Source of the DNA: JAAUUJ01 sp964392245
Lineage (GTDB): Bacteria > Cyanobacteriota > Cyanobacteriia > Thermostichales > Thermostichaceae
NCBI GenBank assembly: GCA_964392245.1
Contig: CAYMOX010000075.1
Span: 1-18,603 of the forward strand
Reading direction: 5' to 3'
DNA length: 18,603 bases
Below the pieces are notes generated by a model. It did no database searches and was not told where the DNA came from. It saw only the letters and a program-made list of their open reading frames with translations. This document shows, piece after piece, positions 14,479 through 18,603 of the stretch (positions within the stretch are counted from its first letter, which is position 1; each line of letters starts with the position of its first letter). The translations under genes were made by a program, and so were the position numbers.

Positions 14479-14499
14479 ACCGTAAAGAGTTACTACGGT
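14479..14499 (+). terminator. hairpin downstream of murF
   Basis: ACCGTA (14479-14484) pairs with TACGGT (14494-14499) around a 9-nt loop. No T-tract follows, so termination is uncertain. The rest of the 246 bp between murF and psaK contains a lone TTGACA at 14512 without a paired -10 box and no ORF. A T-run (TTTTTT, about 14640) precedes psaK. Confidence 0.25.
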
Positions 14500-14680
14500 T
14501 CCGCAGTGTTGTTGACAGCAGGATTCATTCTGATCCGCAGGGAAGGTTGACCTTCAGGCGCAGGCACATCTCGATAGTCTTGGTGGATATAGAGTGATGG
14601 ACGCCATTGCCCTGATGCAGTCAATGTCCTCTTCAGCATCCTTTTTTGCTTCGCGCTAACTCTTTGACAAAGGTTGACCT

Positions 14681-14992
14681 ATGATCACAACGTTTTTTGC
14701 TGCCGTTCCAGCGACTCCTTCCTGGTCTCCCACTATTGCCCTGATCATGATTCTGTGCAATGTGGTAGCGATCTTCCTGTGGAAAGTTATGCCCGCTCTG
14801 ATCAATGCCTGGCTGGGAGCTCTGGGGTATGAGGCTCGCTCCAGTTTTGCGGTTCCAGAAGGGAATTCGGTTTACACCTTTAATGTGCCGGGGATGCCCC
14901 TGACGCTACCAGAACTCCTGGCTGCGGGTAGCTTTGGCCATTTGCTGGCTGCAGGTGTGATCCTGGGCCTGACTCGCCTGGGAGCAATTTAA
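14681..14992 (+). CDS. psaK: photosystem I reaction centre subunit X (PsaK)
   Basis: PsaK is a peripheral two-helix antenna subunit of photosystem I in the thylakoid membrane. The 103-residue product has the first helix SWSPTIALIMILCNVVAIFLW (about 14-34) and the highly conserved second helix region LPELLAAGSFGHLLAAGVILGL (about 75-96), which settles the family. AAAGG lies upstream of the ATG. The loop between helices is unusual: instead of the short basic glycine/proline loop of typical PsaK it has about 40 residues with PALINAWLGALGYEARSSF and VPEGNSVYTFNVPG. The protein is correspondingly longer than the usual 83-90 residues. It stands alone between murF and the PDZ gene. Confidence 0.92.
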   Translation: MITTFFAAVPATPSWSPTIALIMILCNVVAIFLWKVMPALINAWLGALGYEARSSFAVPEGNSVYTFNVPGMPLTLPELLAAGSFGHLLAAGVILGLTRLGAI

Positions 14993-15153
14993 TTCCGTTC
15001 AGGCAATCCTAAGGTGATCACTCTGGACAGGGGCAGCAATTGCGACTATCAAGGATAAAAGACTTTATTTTTCTGCCAGCCTTTTCTCACTTCTCAGGTG
15101 GAGAGGCTACAGTAGGCGCAACAGTCCTCTAGCAAATCCCTGGGGTCGTATTT

Positions 15154-15714
15154 ATGAAAATGTCAACTCACCTGGTTAAGCTGGCCTGCTTAGTTCCGGC
15201 GACATTTCTGATCGCGGAAGCTTCTCTGGCCTGCCCATTTCGCTCCCCATCTGCCAGTTCTGATGGGCGGAACACCACCACTGTGATGGTGCGTCATGGC
15301 TCCAACTACCAGCTGGTTCCTGTTTCCTTTGACACCCAAGCTGAGCCTTTTGGCTTTATTGGGGTGGCCATTGAACCGCTGTCTCCGGAGCGAGCTCAAG
15401 AGATGAACCAAGAGCGTGGCTTCTTTGCCAATCTCTTCTCTCCTGACAAGGCTGTGCCGGAAGTGGAAGGAGTGCTGGTGATTCGGACCCTGGAGAATGG
15501 CCCTGCGGATCTGACGGGTCTGCGGGAAGGGGATGTCCTCCTGGGTGTGAACGGTGAACTGGTTCAAGGAGTCCAGCAGGTGCAGCAACTCATTAGCCGC
15601 ACTCGTGTTGGCCAGGAAGTTCCTCTCACTTTCCGCCGCAGTGGCGAGGTGAGAACCGTTCTGGTTCAGGCAGGTGATGGTCGCTACCTGAAACCCTTGA
15701 TGCTTAACCAGTAA
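15154..15714 (+). CDS. exported PDZ-domain protein
   Basis: The 186-residue protein has a signal peptide (MKMSTHLVKLACLVPATFLIAEASLA, cleavage near 26/27) and one PDZ domain (about 65-170). The PDZ signatures are FGFIGVAIEPLSPE (carboxylate-binding loop), GVLVIRTLENGPADLTGLREGDVLLGVNGELV and the final strand VPLTFRRSGEVRTVLVQ. No protease domain is attached, so it is not DegP/HtrA itself. It may be an adaptor for a periplasmic protease or a lone substrate-binding module. A lipoprotein is less likely because SLAC lacks the usual lipobox Leu at -3. A second ATG two codons in is equally possible. The gene ends at the clear terminator at 15789-15821. Confidence 0.85.
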   Translation: MKMSTHLVKLACLVPATFLIAEASLACPFRSPSASSDGRNTTTVMVRHGSNYQLVPVSFDTQAEPFGFIGVAIEPLSPERAQEMNQERGFFANLFSPDKAVPEVEGVLVIRTLENGPADLTGLREGDVLLGVNGELVQGVQQVQQLISRTRVGQEVPLTFRRSGEVRTVLVQAGDGRYLKPLMLNQ

Positions 15715-15788
15715 TCCGTTTTCCATCTGCATCTCACCAGGGTGGGATGTCTGGATATGCGCTCTCAAAGCTCAATATTTGCTTGTGA

Positions 15789-15821
15789 GGTGAGGCTCTG
15801 TTCTTGCCTCATCATTTTTTT
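15789..15821 (+). terminator. intrinsic terminator of the PDZ gene
   Basis: GGTGAGGC (15789-15796) pairs with GCCTCATC (15806-15813), including one G-T pair, around a 9-nt loop. After one A, seven T residues follow (15815-15821). This is a typical intrinsic terminator on the plus strand. The T-run overlaps the stop codon of the convergent rsmD. A second hairpin without a T-tract, CATCTCAC-CAGG-GTGGGATG, lies before it at 15730-15749. Confidence 0.85.
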
Positions 15822-16380
15822 ATGGGTTTCTCCCCTCCTCTGTCTCCCATGCCACCTGATAGAAACTCAGACAGCTTTCCCCATAGAAACGCTGATTGCA
15901 CAGATGCAATTCTTGATCCCAATCCACCAGGGGGCGGTTGTGCCGATGTTCGACAATGATCCAGCCTGCATCAGCTAGATACCTTGCTAACAGCGGCCTT
16001 AAGTGCAGGTACAGGTCCGAATCGTAAGGCGGATCAAGATAAATGAAGTCAAAGGGACCCCGATCGATCCTCTGACGCAGGGCTCGCACCGCTTCGGCCT
16101 GGATGACTCGAACTTGTTGCCCATCCTTTGCCAGTTGTTGCCAGTTTTGCCGCGTCACCTGACAGGCTGCAGGATGTTTATCAATGCCCACAACCTCGAC
16201 TGCGCCCCGCACCAGTGCCTCAGCCCCGATGGAGCCAGCTCCGCAGCAGATATCTAACCAGCGGGAGCCCTCCACCTGACCCTGGAGAATATTGAACAGC
16301 GCTTCTCGGACTCGTCCACTGGTAGGACGGGTGGATTGCCCTGGCAAACTCTTGATGCGGCGATTGCCTCCGATCCTCAT
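15820..16380 (-). CDS. rsmD: 16S rRNA guanine-N2 methyltransferase (m2G966)
   Basis: RsmD methylates G966 of 16S rRNA using S-adenosylmethionine during small-subunit assembly. The 186-residue product starts MRIGGNRRIKSLPG and contains TRPTSGRVREALFNIL, the SAM-binding motif WLDICCGAGSIGAEAL, EVVGIDKHP, and the catalytic motif YLDPPYDS. Length is normal for RsmD. The open frame reaches 24 codons further upstream, but GGGAGATCACC before this ATG and the family's start decide for 16380. It is divergent from ndhD (155 bp between starts) and convergent with the PDZ gene. Confidence 0.95.
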   Translation of the reverse strand: MRIGGNRRIKSLPGQSTRPTSGRVREALFNILQGQVEGSRWLDICCGAGSIGAEALVRGAVEVVGIDKHPAACQVTRQNWQQLAKDGQQVRVIQAEAVRALRQRIDRGPFDFIYLDPPYDSDLYLHLRPLLARYLADAGWIIVEHRHNRPLVDWDQELHLCNQRFYGESCLSFYQVAWETEEGRNP

Positions 16381-16535
16381 GGTGATCTCCCGAACGGTTC
16401 CCCCCCTCCCCAATCTTTTCCAGGATGTGAGGGAGTTGCTTACCAAATCCATCTTGACTGTTTACAATGAAGCCTGTGTTCCTGCCTCAGGCCCAGTTGG
16501 TCTGATTCTTGCCCACAAATCTTGAGATCAATCCC

Positions 16536-18173
16536 ATGGATCTGCCGATTGTCCCCGTCGATTTTCCCTGGCTTACCACCGTCATTCTCTATCCGATTGT
16601 GGCGAGCCTATGTATTCCCTTGATCCCCGATCCAGCCCCTGGGGAAAAATTTGAGCTACGTCTGGCTCAACGGATCCGTTGGTTTGCCCTGCTAATCGGA
16701 GTGACGGATCTGCTGCTGCTGGTAGTGGGATTTGTCCTCAACTACGATCCCACCGTCGTGGGTCTGCAGCTGGTGGAGCACTATAACTGGGTGCCGCAGG
16801 TGGGGCTGCGCTGGTCTTTGGGGGCGGATGGTCTTTCCATGCCGTTGATCCTGCTCACCGGCTTTGTCACCACGCTGGCGATTCTGGCGGCCTGGCCGGT
16901 TACTCTGAAGCCGCGGCTGTTCTACTTCCTGATGCTGGCGATGTATGGTGGGCAGATCGGGGTGTTTGCAGTTCAGGACATGCTGCTGTTTTTCCTGATG
17001 TGGGAGCTAGAGCTGATCCCCGTGTACCTGCTCCTGGCCATCTGGGGAGGATACAAACGCCTTTATGCAGCCACTAAATTTATTCTCTATACGGCCCTCA
17101 GCTCTCTCTTTATCCTTCTGGCTGCTCTGGCGATGGCCTTCTACGGGGATGCCATCTCTTTTGATATGCAGACCCTGGCTGCGAAGTCTTATCCGTTAGT
17201 TTTTCAGTTGCTTCTCTACGGAGCCTTCCTGATTGCCTACGGTGTCAAGTTGCCCATTTTCCCGTTCCACACCTGGTTGCCGGATGCTCATGGAGAGGCA
17301 ACAGCGCCAGTGCATATGCTGCTGGCTGGAATTCTCCTCAAGATGGGGGGATATGCGCTCATGCGCATGAATGTTGGCATGTTACCTCAAGCGCATCTTT
17401 ATTTCGCGCCCGTGCTGATTGTGCTTGGGGTAGTCAACATCATCTACACTGCCTTGACCTCCTTTGGGCAGCGAAATCTGAAACGTAAAATCGCCTACTC
17501 CTCCATTAGCCACATGGGATTTGTCCTGATTGGCCTGGGTTCATTCACCGAGTTGGGGATGAGTGGGGCCATGTTGCAGATGATTTCCCATGGCTTGATC
17601 GGGGCCAGCCTCTTCTTTTTGGTGGGAGCCACCTATGATCGCACCCACACGCTGGTGCTGGAGGAGATGGGAGGGGTGGGACAAAAAATGCCTAAGATTT
17701 TCTCCATGTTCACCATTTGCTCCCTTGCCAGTCTGGCTCTACCGGGCATGAGTGGATTTGTGGCCGAAATCATGGTGTTCCTGGGTTTATCCACCTCAGA
17801 TGTTTTTGCTGGTCCATTTAAGGTGTTGATGGTCTTCCTGGCGGCGGTGGGTGTGATCCTGACGCCGATTTATCTCCTCTCGATGCTGCGTCAGATCTTC
17901 TTTGGTCCTGAGAATCAGGAATTGACTGCCCATGAAGACCTGGTGGATGCCGAACCGCGGGAGGTCTTTATCATTGCCTGTCTGCTGGTGCCCATCATTG
18001 GGATTGGGATCTATCCCAAATTGATGACGCAAATTTATGAACCTACCACCAATGCGCTTGTGGCAGTGATCCGCCAGCAGTTGTTGCCCTCTTCTACTGC
18101 CCTGGCGGTACCTCAGGATCCTGTTCTTGGTGAGCTTCCTGCCCTGCAATCTCCTGCTCTGGAAGGACGTTGA
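16536..18173 (+). CDS. ndhD: NAD(P)H-quinone oxidoreductase subunit 4 (NdhD)
   Basis: NdhD is a proton-pumping membrane subunit of cyanobacterial NDH-1, which oxidises ferredoxin and reduces plastoquinone in respiration and cyclic electron flow. The 545-residue, strongly hydrophobic protein has about 14 membrane helices and the antiporter-like motifs: LRWSLGADGLSMPLILLTG, MWELELIPVYLL with the key Glu157, the Lys238 region GVKLPIFPFHTWLPDAHGEA, and RNLKRKIAYSSISHMGFV. DGLSMPLILLT matches NdhD1/2 rather than the CO2-uptake forms as far as I can judge. I start at ATG 16536 (MDLPIVP); an in-frame TTG lies 27 bp earlier. After the last helix there is a Pro/Leu-rich tail. The next gene starts 53 bp later on the same strand. 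Confidence 0.96.
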   Translation: MDLPIVPVDFPWLTTVILYPIVASLCIPLIPDPAPGEKFELRLAQRIRWFALLIGVTDLLLLVVGFVLNYDPTVVGLQLVEHYNWVPQVGLRWSLGADGLSMPLILLTGFVTTLAILAAWPVTLKPRLFYFLMLAMYGGQIGVFAVQDMLLFFLMWELELIPVYLLLAIWGGYKRLYAATKFILYTALSSLFILLAALAMAFYGDAISFDMQTLAAKSYPLVFQLLLYGAFLIAYGVKLPIFPFHTWLPDAHGEATAPVHMLLAGILLKMGGYALMRMNVGMLPQAHLYFAPVLIVLGVVNIIYTALTSFGQRNLKRKIAYSSISHMGFVLIGLGSFTELGMSGAMLQMISHGLIGASLFFLVGATYDRTHTLVLEEMGGVGQKMPKIFSMFTICSLASLALPGMSGFVAEIMVFLGLSTSDVFAGPFKVLMVFLAAVGVILTPIYLLSMLRQIFFGPENQELTAHEDLVDAEPREVFIIACLLVPIIGIGIYPKLMTQIYEPTTNALVAVIRQQLLPSSTALAVPQDPVLGELPALQSPALEGR

Positions 18174-18226
18174 GGGTGTTCTAAGTTGGTTTTCCCTGGT
18201 CAATCACATGGAAGGAGCGGACGAGC

Positions 18227-18603
18227 ATGCAAGGCTGGCAACGGCAATCAATCCTGACACTGGTCCTGCTCTCGGTATCGGGATGGGGAAAACAGACCCT
18301 ATCTCAGCAGGTGGTTCCTCGATCTGAGGATCCCTCACTGATCCAGAATCAGCTCATGGCCTTCACGAAGGATGACACACCCTTCGGAGGGGATGGTATT
18401 CCCATTATTATCATTACCCCTTCCCCCGAATCTTCTCCTTCCCCCACGGCCTCCCCCACCACTCCAGCATCTCCAGGCCCAACTCCAACTGGCGAGCCCC
18501 CGCCCACAGTGGCTCCTTCTCCGACCCCAACGGCCCCCCCGACAGGACAACCCACGCCTACGGCCCCCCCCACGGGACAGCCTACGCCCACAACTCCCCC
18601 CAC
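18227..18603 (+). CDS. secreted Pro/Thr-repeat protein, cut by the window edge
   Basis: From an ATG at 18227, with GGAG 9 nt upstream, a frame stays open to the end of the window (125 codons, no stop). It starts MQGWQRQSILTLVLLSVSGW, a plausible signal peptide, then a short region ending GGDGIPIIIITPSPESSPSP. From about residue 65 it becomes a Pro/Thr/Ser-rich linker. Two near-identical 30-bp units (18530-18559, 18560-18589) encode TAPPTGQPTP, and a third, diverged copy begins at 18590. Such linkers usually join an export signal to a folded or wall-bound domain, which would lie beyond the window. The opposite strand gives a glycine-rich frame (GVGCPVGGAVG) that is only its shadow. The family is unknown. 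Confidence 0.75.
   Translation, partial: MQGWQRQSILTLVLLSVSGWGKQTLSQQVVPRSEDPSLIQNQLMAFTKDDTPFGGDGIPIIIITPSPESSPSPTASPTTPASPGPTPTGEPPPTVAPSPTPTAPPTGQPTPTAPPTGQPTPTTPP

Noticed and set aside
15190..15768. Minus-strand frame of 192 codons over the PDZ gene
   Set aside because: The PDZ frame is unambiguous; this is a shadow, rich in His/Gln/Arg.
18349..18603. Minus-strand glycine-rich frame (GVGCPVGGAVGVG)
   Set aside because: It is the antisense of the Pro/Thr repeat gene; repeats in a Pro/Thr frame automatically open a Gly/Val frame. The plus-strand frame has a start, ribosome site and signal peptide.
1..18603. CRISPR arrays, tRNA or rRNA genes
   Set aside because: No regularly spaced repeats, cloverleaf patterns or rRNA-like stretches were visible.

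Overview
The window comes from a cyanobacterium. It carries genes found only in oxygenic phototrophs: photosystem I subunits psaI and psaK, the photosystem II operon psbE-psbF-psbL-psbJ, and ndhD of the cyanobacterial NDH-1 complex. Around them are ordinary housekeeping genes (rpmB, accD, murF, rsmD, cobalamin synthesis). I cannot name the species. The usual cyanobacterial HIP1 octamer GCGATCGC occurs only once by eye (about 2074), whereas CTGCAG is strikingly common.

Layout. 1-3150 (minus strand): a pentapeptide-repeat protein, then a two-gene cobalamin unit (cobO followed by cobB/cbiA, 3 bp apart). 3153-3532 (plus): a short decayed gene that reads like the C-terminus of an RND efflux periplasmic adaptor, broken by a frameshift and stops. 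3559-4206 (minus): rpmB and an unrecognised conserved-looking protein. 4454-5530 (plus): a secreted protein with a dockerin-like pair of calcium loops. 5663-6735: psaI on plus facing the psbE-F-L-J operon on minus, with a strong hairpin between them. Upstream of psbE, in a 334-bp non-coding stretch, is a good match to the RpaB-binding HLR1 motif.

7070-8833 (plus): an exported protein with an SLH-type N-terminal region and three diverged copies of a roughly 90-residue beta-rich module. 8849-9805 (minus): accD. 10028-10964 (minus): a two-gene unit of small membrane-anchored proteins (YtxH-like and DUF948-like). 11130 (plus): a RidA-family deaminase. 11580-13041 (minus): an FHA-GGDEF diguanylate cyclase followed by a stand-alone FHA protein, probably linking Ser/Thr phosphorylation to c-di-GMP. 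13079-14434 (plus): murF. 14681 (plus): psaK with an unusual central loop. 15154 (plus): a small exported PDZ protein ending in a clear intrinsic terminator that overlaps the end of rsmD (minus). 16536 (plus): ndhD. 18227 to the window edge: the start of a secreted Pro/Thr-repeat protein, cut off by the window.

Most of the window is core genome. I found no CRISPR array, tRNA, rRNA, transposase or phage gene. The least explained parts are the three-module SLH protein, the FHA/FHA-GGDEF pair, the dockerin-like protein, the Pro/Thr-repeat protein, and the regulatory DNA around the photosystem genes. I do not see a convincing wholly new multi-gene system.
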